DNA of 64,000 bases. Origin: Struthidea cinerea (lineage: Eukaryota > Chordata > Aves > Passeriformes > Corcoracidae). Positions 24,201 to 39,200 of this stretch are shown one piece after another; position 1 is the first letter of the stretch, and every line of letters starts with the position of its first letter. Location: assembly GCA_013397865.1 (NCBI GenBank), contig VZTI01005061.1, positions 2,359,769 through 2,423,768 of the forward strand. The letters are read 5' to 3'. The translations under genes were made by a program, and so were the position numbers. The notes under the pieces are model-generated. The model ran no database searches. It saw only the letters and a list, made by a program, of their open reading frames with translations, and was not told the DNA's origin.

Positions 24201-27200
24201 AGACCTGGTAATCTTTGTAATGCACTCACCAAGCAGAGAGGTGCACCAGGCAGCCCTGACAGCAGCCCTTAAAGGGGACACGAGCCAAGCAGCCTGCAGC
24301 ACCATCCACAGCAGCAGCCTTCTCTCATATGGAGGTGAAGAACAAATGCTTAGAAGCAGGCTTAGCTCAAACACACACTGCTAAACACCTCTCCTGTTAC
24401 TACTGAGGGAGCAAGAAAAATAGCTGCTTCACTCAAAGTTAGGTAAATCCTCAGGCCTCCCTGCAAGGGAGGGTAGTCCAAACAGAGATAACACTGCCAA
24501 GTGTTTCACTCTCTCTGCTTGCCCAAAACACAAAAATCTCCCAAAGCTTTTGCATCAGAGAAAGCAGAGTAATGAAAACTAAATTTCACATTTTTTAAAG
24601 CTCATTAAAAAAACCCAGAAGAATATCCTGTGTGGGGGTAGTTGTCTGATAACCAGTGAATCTATCAAAGTTCACTGCTGCTGTAAGGGAGGATCCTGGC
24701 CTCTCCATCCCTTCTAGCAACACTACTTATTTTCACTATGGCTCTGGCATTTCTTTGACCCCTTCCATGAACCTATTTAACTCACTATTTACCAACTTAA
24801 GGAACAAACTAAAAACCTAAAGAAACCCAGCACCTCAACAGAAAGTTCAAAACAAAAGCAGGAAAAAAAATTGTTTGCCAGTTTGTAGATACATTTGTTC
24901 ACTGAAACCTGCAATGATTCCTGGAGGTGACAGAGGAGAGAGGGAAGCTGGGGAAGAAAGAGTGAAGAGGAAGGAGGGAGAAGAGAGCCCTCGTCCTGTT
25001 CAGGGCACTCAGGCTCGTACTTTGGCTCAGCTGCCTGTGAAGTGCAGCCTATCTTGCTCAGAGGGATTTGAGAGCAGTAAATCAAACTACATCACTCCTC
25101 TCTGTGTAAACAGAGAGCACTAACACCTACATCAGAGAGCAGGTACAAACTGGTTACTTAACAGGAGGGATGGATCATCGGCAAACTTGACTCAAAACAA
25201 AACGTCAAAACAACCTTCTCGGAATGGAAAAATGCCAGCAAAGCAGCTCAGCCCTTCCAAAAAGAGGGTGAACTACACAACACCATGCAGGCAGTAACCT
25301 ACAGATAAAGACAACTGAGAAACATTTCAAGTGTTTATGCCTTTTATTCCCACTAATTTTAGAAAATCTCACCAGGCTGCAGTCTCCACACACATGCACT
25401 TCTGCCCCGATCTTTATCTCACTGCCCCCTCACACAGAGGTTTACGTATCATAAAGCATCTGTATTTCCTTTACTATCCCCCAGTATTACTCACTCATAG
25501 TCTTAAAAGTCTTGCAAACAGACCAAGAGAAGTGGAAGACTTTTCAGAATGATCTGAACAAAATTCAGGGCCGTAGCAGAAGGAATGAAGGCCAAATACC
25601 TGTATGTTTATGTTTACATTGGGACGCTCAGTCGGCACGGGGCTGCTGCGCTCTGTCTCCAGCTGCTTCAGTTTTAGGAATGTGTCTTCAAATGCTGAAA
25701 AAGACAAAAAAGATATCATCGTCCTAATGTTATTGTGGAATTATTTGACTTGCAATTTGCATTATTCCTGAATACTAATTATATAATTTCAAAGCTGTGC
25801 AAAAAAAGCATAGGAATAGGAGAATCTACTCGTTCACGCTTTGGTGCAAATTTCAAGCGTGCAGACGGTGTGCACCACATTACAGCACTCTGCACTCCTG
25901 TGAGCTCATTCACTCAGCCACCCTCACAGTGAGGGAGCGAACACACAGTTAATTGCTTAGATGATTGCACTTCACTGTATTTGTGGACACAGTCACATCC
26001 AAAGAAGAACTTACTTTTCCCTTGTATCTCTGTCCTTGGTGTTCCAGTAATGGGTAAAATTGCCCTTATGGATATAATCTAAGGGAGCTTCCTAAAACAG
26101 TTCCGCATTCTTTGTAAGGAAACAATTGCATATGAACCTCATAATTTAATCCTGATCTCACACAACATAATAGGGAAAAATCTGTCAGTTTGCTTACGAT
26201 TAGAATCTGCTTTTTCCCCAGCAGTTTCCTTCGTGTCAGGAGGAGGGCAACTAACAGCCTCTTCTGAATCTCCTGTTGCCAAGCCAACAATTGGACGGCC
26301 CACAGCATCATCCACACAAGTTTCTGGCAACTCTGTGCTGTCTAGCAAATCAACAAGAGGTATGCTGCAAAGGCAGAAAGATGGGCAGAGAGACGCACAA
26401 TCATGTTACCACTCTTCCTGTAACAAGAAAAAGCTTTAACACATGCAATTTCTTTTTTCAAGCTGTCTTCTGTTGACCAGACACAATCTAGAAAAACTGT
26501 TTCAGGTAACTAAAAGACACTGGCTTTCACCGAGCTTAAAAAACACGAAAAAAGGAACATGTCATGTCTGTGTAAGTGACTTCATAACAGAATAGGTCCA
26601 TGTTGCCTGCTGTATCATCACATAGTAGTGGAAAAAGTGAAGAGAGAAGGAGGGAAATTTTTATCCATTAAACACACTTTTTGGAACATTTGAAGTTTTT
26701 CTAACAAACTCAAGGTACCCTTTAGGATTTTTACAAGAGAAAAAGAAGTCAGGGGGAGGGAAGTTGGTACCACAAAAAGCAGTTTGTGCAGCACTTCACC
26801 CAACACTTGTAAGCAGAAGAGAGGGCAGAAGGGTGCACTGCCCAGGTCTGCACTGACACTGTTACGGTCAGGCATACATAAAACCAGTTTCAGCTTTGTT
26901 AACTTAGGCAGAGCCATGAATGAAACCTTAGCAGTCACAGTGTTTTAAGTGAACCACAGCACGTACTCTGTATCCTGCCAGGATCACTTCTTTTACCTCC
27001 TCTGGTTTCTGATGGAAACATCTTTTTATTTTGCCCTAAGAGCTGTATTATCAATGTACAAGTAAAAATAACTATAAAACCAAAAATGGTATTATGATTC
27101 TTATGTTGTGCAAGCAGTCAGGAATCTCATACATCTCTCTAAAGCTTGGGAACAGCTAAAGCTATCCTAACAGCAAACTAACAAACACAGAAACCACTGC

Positions 27201-30200
27201 TGCACAATGCAATGGGTAATCAGACAGCCTGTGCACACAACTGCAGCTTTATTGCTGCCCAGTTCAGACAACAATCACCCTCACAGTTTGGCTGCAATAC
27301 TGGTTTAAGAAGAAAAATCTACCAATCCCGTTTGCAAGTCTTGTCCCAAATATGAGAACAATGATACCAAGCCCATACTCACCACAACAGAACCTACCCT
27401 TAAGCACAGACAAGTTTTCTACTTGACAGTTTAGACCAGCCTCTCCCTTACCACTACCAGGTTAATGCCTCATGTTGCTCTCCAGCCCCTGGAATCTGGA
27501 AGCAGTGTCCTATTGTCACTAGAGGCTCCAGGAAAAAAACTCCTTCCCACCAGCTCAAGCACACAAAAGAATCCTTTCAATGTTAAATATATACCTCTGA
27601 AACAGGTTACAGGGTATCACTGTTTTAGTGCTAATAATGTACGAATCATTGTAAGTCAATTAATTGCTGTGAGGCCAACTGAGGCCACCGACTTGATTCT
27701 CTTAAAGCAATGGAATAAGAAGCTACTAGCAAAGCAAATAATAGGAAAATTTTTCAATCTCCTGTGCAGCCTCTCTCTGCACCACTAATGGGAAAAGGCA
27801 AACAGCAGACAGTCTTGCAGAGAGGGAATGATGGATAAGAGGTTTAATTGTTAGAACTAACAGACAGGAATAGATGCTCTTCCAATTAAGGCAACAAGGA
27901 AAGTGAGACTGAATCCCATACCTTACTATGCTGATACACGAGTGAAAACATTTTATAATCTTCACACGGAGACAACAATTTTCTTCCTATTTTCTCACAG
28001 TTTTCTGTAAATAGTCTCCAAAATCTTTAATATGACAACCATTAGAAGAAGGTCAGATTTTACCTACAGCATGGACTTGCTGACATCATGACATTTTGAA
28101 GCAACTTGGCATTAGCCAAGATAAACTCAAGGAAGCCTCCTAAGCCAAGATTCAAGTCAGAATTGACCCCATCTTGCCTTCAGACCCACTGAAACATCTC
28201 CTTAACCACCCTGAGATGGGCAGTGAACAAGAGGAAAGAGGAAACTTGGGAGACCCTCAGCCACTGGAATTTGCAGGCATGAGCTCTCTGAAGAGCATCA
28301 AAACCTTTGAAGCCTCCCAGACTCTTCACCCTCTTCAGAGCACCAACAGGAAGATTACCAGGCAGGCTTCATAAATGGCCAAACTATGGAAGCAAAAAGC
28401 ACAAGAAACCTGAATCACTGCACAGAATTTCTGACACCTCTCATAAAACACTGATGAACTGGCACACCAACCATAAGGCAAATTGTCAAAGGCTTCCCAG
28501 GAAAAGTAGGGCTTCTACAACAGTCAGCTCCCAGTACTCAGGAATGGAACAAGCATTAGCCTTCCACATTCTTGCATTTACCCACTTACAAAGGGAAATT
28601 CTGAACTTTGCAAAGTAGTAAATGCCAGGTTTTATGTCTTGAAATCAACTTCTACCAGCACATTTTGCAAAATACTCCCTGGGAAATGCTGACAAAATAT
28701 ACCAGGAATTCAAGCCATATAAATAATTATGAATATAGAAATAATGAAGATAGTGCATGTAAAGGTTTGTCAACCCACTAATAAGTCATTACACGCTCAG
28801 AGAGCTCACACAGTCAAGGGAGCAGCTACTGCGCTATGCAAAATGTGGGGATCTAAGATCCTACAAATGGAGACAGCTCATTCAGTTTCTAATCAAGCAA
28901 GTCCCATATTCCAAGACTTCTGCTGTCTCCCATTTGTTTGAAGATAATTCCAAATACGGACACAGCATAATATACACAAGTCAACAACTACAGGAAGGGA
29001 AAGAAAATATGCTTAGGAAAACGTGCTGGCTGCAGAACCTTTGGGCAAGGATCTGTCACCACAGCAAGACATCCTTGTGCTTCCTCACTGCAATTCACAG
29101 AGGACGTGACCTGTCCCTGTAAAAACGCTGCTTGGTGGTGGTGGTGGTGGTACCAGTCACCTACAATTTCTCTGTCTGCTACTGAGAGCTGTCTCCCACT
29201 CTAATAGAGACCAGGATAATAATTCTCCCCAAGCCATGAAGTCTTACCAAAATAATCCCAGCACAGAGGAAAACGGACCCTCAGGATGTATTCAAGAGTC
29301 AAAGCCAAGTGGCAAAAGCATGCAACATGTATCATACTGAAACAAACCAGTTCTAAAGGCAGGTGGGTTTCAGGCGTCTTCCTGTATCCTGAATCAGTGA
29401 TGGGAAAAATCTACAAAAACCTGAGCCACAGCTTTGATTACCAAACTCGCCGTGAATCCCAGGGCAGTCCATGACCATCATTAGGGTTTCCAGCCCTCTG
29501 CTCAGCACTGGTGAGACACCCTGGAGTGCTGTGCCCAGCTCTGGGTTCCCAGGACAAGAGACACACGGATATACTGGAGGGAGTGCAGCAAAAGGCCACA
29601 GGGACAACAAAGGGTCTGGAGCATCTGAGTTAGGAGGTGAGCCCGAGAGCTGGGACTCTTCAGCCTGGAGAGGAGAAAGCTCAGGAGGATCTCACCAATG
29701 TGTATAAAAACCTGACAGAGGGAGTAAAGAGAACAGTCAAACTCTTCTCAAGGGAGTCCGGAGAAAGGACAAGAGGCAATGGACACAAAGTGAAATACAG
29801 AAAATTCCACTCTAAACACAAAAAACCCCCTGACTTTTCTTCCTGTGAGGTTGGTGAAACAGGTCTCTGGAGGGTGTGAAGTCTCCATCCTTGGAGATAC
29901 TCAAAACCTGGCTGGCATGGTCCTGAACAACCTGCTCTGCTCAGCCCTGCTCTTACCACAGGAGTGGACTGTATGACCTCCAGGGGCATCCTCCAGCCTC
30001 AGCTATTCTTTAATTCTGCCACAGCTACACAAAACTACTCTGATACCTGAGGACTCAGCCACTACTTGCAGTGGCCTGACCTCGACACAAGTACCTCTGA
30101 ACTTAAAACTGCAATAAAACAGTCACTTCTTATTGCAGCAGTGCTCTTGCATTTTAAATACAAAACTATCCCAAGTTCCTCCATTCAGATTAGTGGCTTC

Positions 30201-33200
30201 TTCTCCCTCAACTACACAGACATACACAGACATGATACGATATTGTGAAGTTAAACAACCTCTTTTCATTTGCATATTCTTATGCAACTTTATAAATAAG
30301 AAAGAAACAAATGGGTTTGCTCCATTCCAGAAGTTTACAACATCCACCATTCAAAACCTAAAACTAAAAAGAGCACAAGAAATTGCTCCTATCACCTTGG
30401 GAGATCTCACAGATCTTTAGTATACAGCTTACTCATACTTTTTTTTTTTAAGCAGAGTTGTAAAATAGAGACTCATATTTCATTAGCAAACTCTTTCCCC
30501 CCAGATATGGGGGTGAGGAGGCTAAAATATCTCAGGCAATATTAAGTTATGTCCTGGCTGACACTTACTTCTTTGGTTCTTCAGGTCTGAATATCTGAAA
30601 ACACTAGTTTTTTTATTTCTGAGCTATGTGGTAATTTGAAACATAGTGAAACAATTTGAAAATCATTCAAACAACTCCTTTATCCTAAAAGCTAAATATA
30701 AATTAATTTAAAAGCCCTCTGTTACAACTTTTCCTCTTTTTTTTTAAAGGGAAAGAATATTGCAATTTAAAAGCAACAAACTTCAGAAAACACAGCGTGT
30801 TCAAGGGTAAAGGTTTGTTCCTCATGTTGTTAAAGGCCCCCAAGAACACCAATGAGCCATGAAGCTGGAGTCTTAACCTCTGACTTAACAATTAACCTCG
30901 TGAATCATATGGTAGGACTGGTGTTTGTCAGGAAATATTTCTGTTTCTTTTCAACTGGACCAGAGAAGCAAAAAAGAAAGAAAAAATTTGTAAAAAGCAA
31001 AAAATTAAAAAAAAAAAAAAACTCTTTGCCTTTTTGAGAGTTCTGATATTTATTCTTAAAAAATTGAAAATAATTCTATTCCATTCCCAAACAATATTTT
31101 TCAGAAGAGGTCTTACTGAGAAAAAAAAAGGTTAGTTTTCAGATCAACCATGTATCTTAGATATTTTTATATGATCATGGTTCAAAAGGAGGGGCAGTTA
31201 CATCCTCTATTTCTCTTAGATTTTTGAAACCATATTATAACCCACTAGTTGCAGATGTAGCTTTATAACAAATGTGACTTCCTGCATGGCTCTCAAAGAT
31301 AAACCCAGCTGAAAAAAATGAATCTGTCATTAAGAAAAACTTTACCACAATTTAAAAAATATATCTATCTATATGAACACATTGATAGATATAGACTGTT
31401 TTTAATGTAAGAGTGATGCGTGGCTTCTGGTCTATACGCTGTTTTTCTTTAGAGACTAAATACCAACAGCACAATCTGCAGAGCCTTTGTAATAAAAGCT
31501 TTTGCCCCTCTATAGTCAGCTTCGGGTCCGTTGTCCTTATCCCAGAGGGAGCTCAGGAGGTCATTTCCCAGCCTCTGCCAGAAGCAGTCCCGAGCTCCAG
31601 CAGGGCCCACGTCTCAGAGACTGGTCATGGTGGCTTGGGCAGCGCAGGCACCGGCGCCGCCGTGCAGCCCCGCGTTCCTGGCGTTGCGCTCATGGACGAA
31701 CGCGGGGCACGGTCCGTCCGCAGCGCGGCTCCTCGGCGGCGCCCACGCCTCCCACGCGGCTCCACCACGGTGACAGCGGCCGGCGGCGTCAGGGGGCCTG
31801 GAGCGTTGGGGAGCGGGAGGGGGAGAATTAGTCAGTGGGCACGGAGGAGGAAGAGGGTGGAGAAGTAAAGCAAAGGTGAGGACAAGAAGATGGATGCGAA
31901 AAGACAAGGGGCATTCCCGGGAGGTGAATACTGGAGGGAAGCGGCATGCAAGTACACGTGCACACGACGACACTGCCAAATAAACCCCTTTTCTGCAAAG
32001 CATCATGCAGGTTTTTGCACAAATCTGAATTGACAAATTAAGCTCTCTCACGCACATTGCTTACACTTCCCAAATGTAAAGCACTTCATATTTCAAAACA
32101 CTTCGCAGAACTAAGCAAGAATCATGTGCATTTTACAGATGAGAGAAAATAATGTGATGAAGGAACAGACCTATGAAATACATGGCACATTTTATTCGCA
32201 GAAAACAAGTTTAAATGGCAGCTCTAAATGTACACCTGAAACAAGTACCTATAAGCAATACCAGTTTTCAAAGTAACTGGAAAGGGCAGATTCTAAAGTA
32301 AATGTTTTAAAAAAAGGAGAAGGAAACAGAAACTCAGAAAAAAATGAACATTACTGTGCAGGAGCAAACAGTAGAGCAAACAAATCATCCACAATTTAGG
32401 TGACTAAGGGACTAATACCATTAAAGAAGTTGCTTGCAACTGTAACTTGCATTAACATAAAAAATTTAGTTGAAAAAGAACCATTTTACAAAACGTCACA
32501 ACACAAACCAAGACCTCACTTTCTAATTTTGCGTATGAAGGCATAATAGTTTGTAAATTTTAAATTTAGCATTCCTAAAATCAAAGCCACAGAAATGCTG
32601 CGCACAGTGATGGCCACTCTTTGCCACAGTTGGAATAAAGTCCTCCAAAAGCTAGAAAGAGGAGCAAGGGAGAACACTCATCACTTTAAACAGTGTTTTG
32701 AAAAAAATTATTAGGCAGGAGCCCCTAGCCAGGAAACTGGAAGGCTTTAGGCACAATTATCTCCAAAGCAGCAGGGATAAGCAATTAACTGAAAACAGCC
32801 AGATTTTAAAATACTTAAAAAATGGACAATGATCTGTTAACTGTTGTCTGTGTAGCACTAGGATCCTTCACTTGCATGTTTTAGGAGAGACTGATACGGG
32901 GTACAGTCACATATCAAAAAACTGCTTGGAAGAAAGCACTTCATAAACTACTGAAAGTAATGAAATTCCTAAAAGGAAGGTATTCCTTCAGTTTAATGTA
33001 AAAGATTGGACTTAATGAGCCAAATCTAAACAAAGTGGAAGGATTGTTGCTGTTCACATAGAGGGGTCAGATGGCCTTCAGCTCAAATTCCACCTTCTCA
33101 TGATCCAGAACAGCCAAGTAGACAGCTGAGTTGGAAGATCACACGTGTTAAGGCAGGCAAGCAGAAAAGCATGCAGGATTCACAACAGAAGTAAATGACT

Positions 33201-36200
33201 AACATTCAGGGATAGTCCTCCTTTAGAAAAGAGACAGGATTTGTACAAAGGTCACCCATGAGCAAATTCAGAATTTTGGTTTTTGTGAAATACACTGAGG
33301 TAGTGACCCGTGAATACCGAGGGCTCCAATCCCCAACAGTTCGTTCCTTTAATTTTACCATTTCTGATGTATGTGGCTACATCCCCCGGCAAAAAAAAAA
33401 AAAAAAAAAGAAAAAAAAGAAAAATTTCTCTTCTTATCCCACAGTAAGGAAGTTAATATTAAACCTTTGTCTCCTGTCCTATTTTAGCACAAAAAGAGCT
33501 TCCTGGGGAAAGACTAAACTTAGAAAGACACTGATCATGTTTTAGGTTTTCCAGACTTGCAGCTAATACTCCAGATCGTTTTCAGATCCTGCAGACCAGT
33601 ATAGCTTTCCTGTACTGACAATTTTACAGGAATGAAGCAAAGAAAAAAAAACAAAACAAAAAAAAACCCCAAAAAAATAAACCCAGAAATACTAAAATCT
33701 TTCCTATCTGGCAAAGTACTTTCTACAATCTGGCACAATTGCTGTTGGCAGCTGCCGCTTTAACATTTTAAATTAAAGGAAACATTGACATTAGGAAGGG
33801 ATCTAAGCTGCAAGGTAGCCAATACAGGCATCTGCCAAGCAGAGTACAGAAACCCAGGAGGTCAGGACCTTACTTCTAAACCCGTTCAATCTAACTATCT
33901 ACAAAATCCACCGTCCAAAAGATTTTGGTGTTCTCGACAATCATTGGCAAGCTCTCTTTAAAAGAAGACTATTTTTCTGACAGAAAGCAAAGATAATTCA
34001 TGCAGAAACAGGCCAATTAAAGACAGTAGCAGTTGAAAGGAGATCTTGTTAGCAGCACCGAGACACCCTTGCAGGCACAATAGCCAAGTCACAGCCCCCA
34101 GCAATAAATATGTATGTTCTGGCAATTACATTAATGTAACCCCACTACCCATCTAGGAAACAAGAATGTAGCTCAACTCCTGACTCAGCTCCAAACTGCC
34201 GTCTTTTCCCTACAGCTGCATTTGCCCTTTATTACAGGCAGTAGTTTCCAGTGAACACACTAAAACCAGAAGACAACTACTTTCAGTAACAATGTCTCAA
34301 AGAAACGTAACACAGACACAGTAGAAGCACTGCACTCGCAATTAAAATGCATCAGTTGCCACGAAGCTTGTCTTTAGGACACATAGTTTTGGGTTACATG
34401 CAGGTATATTTTGCATTCACTCCCACTCTTCTATACAAATGCTACATCCTGCAGCAGCTGGCATGTAAACTGAGATTCCTGGACAAGGTTAAGACAGACA
34501 GGCTCAAGTTCTCAACCCTAAAAACAGGCATAACAAACCCCAAACTGAAACAGAGTGGCTATAGAGCCCTCTCTGCTTCAGAACCAAAGCAGCAGGATTT
34601 CAGTAAGCAACAGCAGCCTTGAAGACACGAGCAGGAACATAAGCCACAAATCAGATACCCAAGAAGAGCGGTCTGGAGCAAAGTCAAACACTTCCACCAA
34701 AGGAAATACAGGTGTCTAGCACTCATCTTGCAATTAGGCCAAAAGAATCAAAATAAAACCATTTTTGAGAATGCTAAAGAATAAAGAAGCCACCACCTTT
34801 CACCCACCACCACGGAAGGAATCGAGCGATCAACAGGATCCCACCATAGACAAGCACAGATTTCAGATACTAGATAAATCAAGGGCAAAAGAAAGAAAAA
34901 CAGCATTGATCACATGTTCTGATTGAAACGTCAATAAAATGCAACTCAAAGCAGAATTACCATCCCCCTTATCATTCAAAATTGATAGTGTTAAAAGTCT
35001 TTAAATGAAAACAATTTACAAAATTAAAGTACATTTGTCACGGCACTGTTAGAAACAGGTATCATCTACTTGTAAGAGATTCTGAAGCAAAGCAGGTTCA
35101 TATGCCTGACAATGGGAGAAAGACCCTTTCTCTTGAGGGCTGAAACTGCTTAGGATAAGAGCTTTCATGTCACTCCATTCCACCACTACTGCTCCTGGTG
35201 AGTCTGGCAGAAGCCAGAATTTCCCTTGGATAAGCCATAGGCACAAGAAGCCAACGAAGTTAAGATGACCTGTGCACAAGTACTGGGTTGATATATGCCA
35301 GTTTTTGTTTGAAAATAGCTTTGCAATATAGAATTAGTTAAAGAAAAGACAAATGACATGTACGTTTATCTATCTTCAAACAAATCCTCTTCATTTTGAG
35401 ATGCATCTAATCCATAAAAAATACTCTGATTACATGAAATCAAAGCTCTTATCTTCAGCTTGTGTCATTTTCCTCAAGCTCCCATTCTACCCAAGCTCAT
35501 GAGAAAAGTCAGTTTGCCTATTTCAGAAGGTTCAAAAGACAATTCACAAAGATACCAGTTTACAAGGTTTTGTATTATCCTAAGGATCAAGGTAAGTCCT
35601 TGGGCCCCATGATACCAAGCAAAGGGTTACAAGGTTATGGCAAATGAGAAGGACCCAACTCTCTCCAAGACTTGAAAATGCTACTCCTGACTTAATTCCT
35701 TTAGCCCTTGAAGAAATTTTCTTTTGGTTGGCAGTGACTAAGCCTGTCGTCCTCACCTCTCCACACACAATGCATAGGAAGAAATCAGCTGCATCATCGC
35801 TAACTTGATTGTCAACTTACATTACAGATGCAAGGATGGCATCTTATTTAAGTACAGATAAAGGAAAAGCTACTTGAATCATGAGCAAGCAAGGAAAATT
35901 CATTTCCCAGCAAAGCTGAACATACCACTTCTTATCTTGCTGGCTGGCTCCTGGGCTCCTTGGGAGGTTTTCTATTTCCACTAAGACTGGCGCAGAAGGA
36001 ACCGCTGTTAGGACAGGTAGGTTTGGCTTCGCATTCCAGCTCTTTGGAGACAGAATAAAAACAAGTTATTATACACACATTAATGAAGTGATGACACATT
36101 AAAGAGAACAAAACATATCAACACTTCTTAAGCACAAAGCTAAAGCAAGGCAATTTTCTTCCCTTACTTTCCTAGCACTGGATACCTCTGCCCAGTCTTT

Positions 36201-39200
36201 TCCAGCACTGTACACAGTTAGTAGTTAACTGTAACTTTGAATTGGTCAAATGGGATTTCAAGAGCAAATAACAAAATCCACAATCTGTTGAGACACATGA
36301 AAACTGCCTTTAGAAAGAATGAGAGTCCTTACTTGTGATCCATTAGTTTGGCTGATAACGGCATTGTGTGCAGCACTGAAAGACAAGAAAAATTTAAAAC
36401 TGAATCAGATCAACAAACTGCTTTTGCAGGCTGGTAAAACTGTAAGGACTTTCAGAAAGAATCAGAGTCTAAGATACTTCCCAATTATTAATCTCTTCTC
36501 AAAATATCTTAAAAATTTCTGCTTTAGGTCAGTTGTCTTATTCTAGGTAACTAAGGGCATCAAGTTATTTTTTCTTAGTTCAAGATGTAGTTTATATGCA
36601 ACTCATCCGTTTTTAACTCCTCCTTCCCTAAACCATTTTGGTTTAAAAAGTCTTCCTGATTCAGCAGTAAGATGCGGCACTTCTAAAGCAAAAATTATAT
36701 AACTTTAGTTAAAACATCCAGCAAAATGTAACATTGTCAAAAGCTCACCTACATGCTGTAGATACTATGTTTGTTCCATAACTAGAACCCTCCTGATTTG
36801 AAGTTTCACATCACAAAAGTTTATCAGAAAAATTAATGAGTTTCTTGTGCATACAACCTCTAATGGACTTAAAAGCAGCTATTCAAATTTACATGCACAG
36901 CAACTCAGCACAGCATTAATAATAATTTTATATTATTAAATATTTACTATATTTGATAAATTACATAAGACCCATATCCCTTGATGATTTCTGAACCTGC
37001 AAGAGACATTTCACATTTTTGAGAGACTTAAAAGCAATAATTATGCATTACGGATCTCAAGCAAAGCAAACTTTTCCCCCAGACTTCTAATCTTTTAAAA
37101 AAGGTTCCCATCTCCTAAGACCCATTAATTTTCTGATTTATGGTCTGGACAAGAGCTATCCAACCTGGAAGCTGACAATTCAAATAGATTTCTGTATTTA
37201 CTTCAGTGACTCTTCAGAATTATTTTATTTAAAACACCATAATGTCAACACTGAACAAACTGTTCCTTGCCTGTTTCCCCCTTCACCCCTTCTCTATTGA
37301 GAGAATGTGGAGGCTACCCCAGAATTAACAGAAATATTAAGGAATGCCTTCTGAGTAGCACATTCCCCTGTGCGGGGTTAACACAAAAGAATGGAACAAC
37401 ATACATCTTTCATGATGCATTTTAATTAGCAACACTGGAGTGTAGAGTTTCAGAAATGGCATAGCTTGCTGTGGAGACACAACAGAGCCACACCTCAGTG
37501 CAGATCAGGAGACGGCAGTCTTATCAGGAGGAGAAATTGCATATGAAGTTTCTCTTCCCACTCTCAGAATGACCTAAGCAGCCTGAAACTTGGAGAAGGG
37601 CACGACAACACAGCATGACGAGCACTAATTAATCAAACAGTCACATTTTGCATGCAGAGGATCTTAATGACAGCCAGTTTAGAAGAGTACTTTCCCATTG
37701 TATAAAAAGAAAAAACAATACAGGAAGTCACAGAGAGTAACTGCAGCCTTGTCCCCACACTTCCTAGACTTTTCCCCCTCTCATGCAAGAATCAGCCCTG
37801 CTACTACAGACAGAAAATGGTGGGCTGCATTAAACCCGTTGTTTTGAAATGTTATTTTTGCATTCTTTACCCACCTCACCATGGTGCTCAATATCTATGA
37901 ATATTGACTTTTAAAAAAATAATTTGGTTCCAACTGATCATTGCAGTGTTCACAAGTTATTAGGGTAAAGGACAGAAACCACAACTGAGTGACCTAAGTT
38001 TCTTCACTACGAGGTACTTCCTCTTAACCTGGTTTCCTCTCTTCCCCTAAGGAAGGGTATGAAAATTATATGATTCAGATATATATGAGTCATTTACATT
38101 GCAACAGCAAGTATGAACCGACACATCCAGGAAGACTTTTGGTATAGAAATAAGGAACCAAAAGGCTTCCCTTTCAATGTTGATCATGAATAAAAATAAA
38201 TGCAAGTGTAATACAGAATAGAAAACCATCTACTTATTTCAAAAATATTCATTTTACTGTCTTTTCCCATTACTTGATGATGTATTTAAGCCACACAGCC
38301 AGAGCAGGAAGATTTCAGGAAGAAGACCTCCTCACACATTTTTACCTGATCTCTCTACATGGCAGCACCTGAACTACAGCTCATATCCAGCAAGAATCAT
38401 AGCTAGTAATAAACAAACTTCTTTGTTAGCTAGTAAGCAAGTCTGGCAAAATTGCCTATGTGACAGCAACACAGGAGCTTTGCTCTGAACACTAACTTTT
38501 ATGTAAAGCAAACAAACACAATACCCATGGCAAAACCACAGTTAAGAGGCCAACACTCTATATCCTCCTTCTGCAGACACATGCTCAAGTACAGGTGCCG
38601 AACATCAAAGACAGAAATTCAAATACTGGAATGCATCTTACCTTGTTTCTTCCAGTTTAGCAGTGTATGCTGCAAAAATATAAAGTGTTAATTAAAATTT
38701 AATTTATAATTAGGTTATCAGTTAAGTATTAATTATATGATTAATAAAAATAGCCTAGCACTGCCTGAAAGTAGGCAACCAAAAGAGCAAAAGTTGAACC
38801 AAACAAGCAAAATTTGCACACATCCCATGTATAATGTGTGAAAAACAAAATCTAAATCAAAAAATAAAATAAAAAATCTGAAGAGCAAGCCAAAGTCAGA
38901 TTTAAGCAAGCATCTGAAGGCAGACATGGCTGTCACACTTGACCTATGCAAGAATGGGAGTCAAAAACAAGGTATCACATGCTGTCAGATCATGATAACG
39001 AAGTGCAACTTTGAAAAACGGAAAAGATTTCAATAACAAAAATTCCCAACTCAATTCAAATACTATTATTAATATATCACTGTTTCCTGGACCCAAGTTT
39101 TCCATCCTCATACCAAGACCTACTGTGTAATTTTCATGGGTGTTTTACCTGCTAGGCAAGATGGCTTGGACATGCTTTGGACACAAGCTTTTTCTGATAA

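Larger units (their letters stand above)
26365..35925 (-). other. EPB41L5 intron between coding exons 15 and 16
   Basis: 9.6 kb. It contains a CpG-dense island (31.56-31.87 kb), a CR1 LINE fragment (29.49-30.02 kb), a GGT microsatellite and two long A tracts. The rest is AT-rich and unassigned. Confidence 0.75.

Noticed and set aside
31413..32057. Open frames of 80-151 codons on both strands over the CpG island
   Set aside because: Length is explained by GC content. The proteins are Arg/Ala/Pro-rich and mutually overlapping, with no recognisable domain. I kept the island as regulatory, not coding.
33391..33425. Retrocopy poly(A) tail
   Set aside because: I found no processed-gene body or target-site duplication next to the A tract, so it is listed only as a low-complexity repeat.
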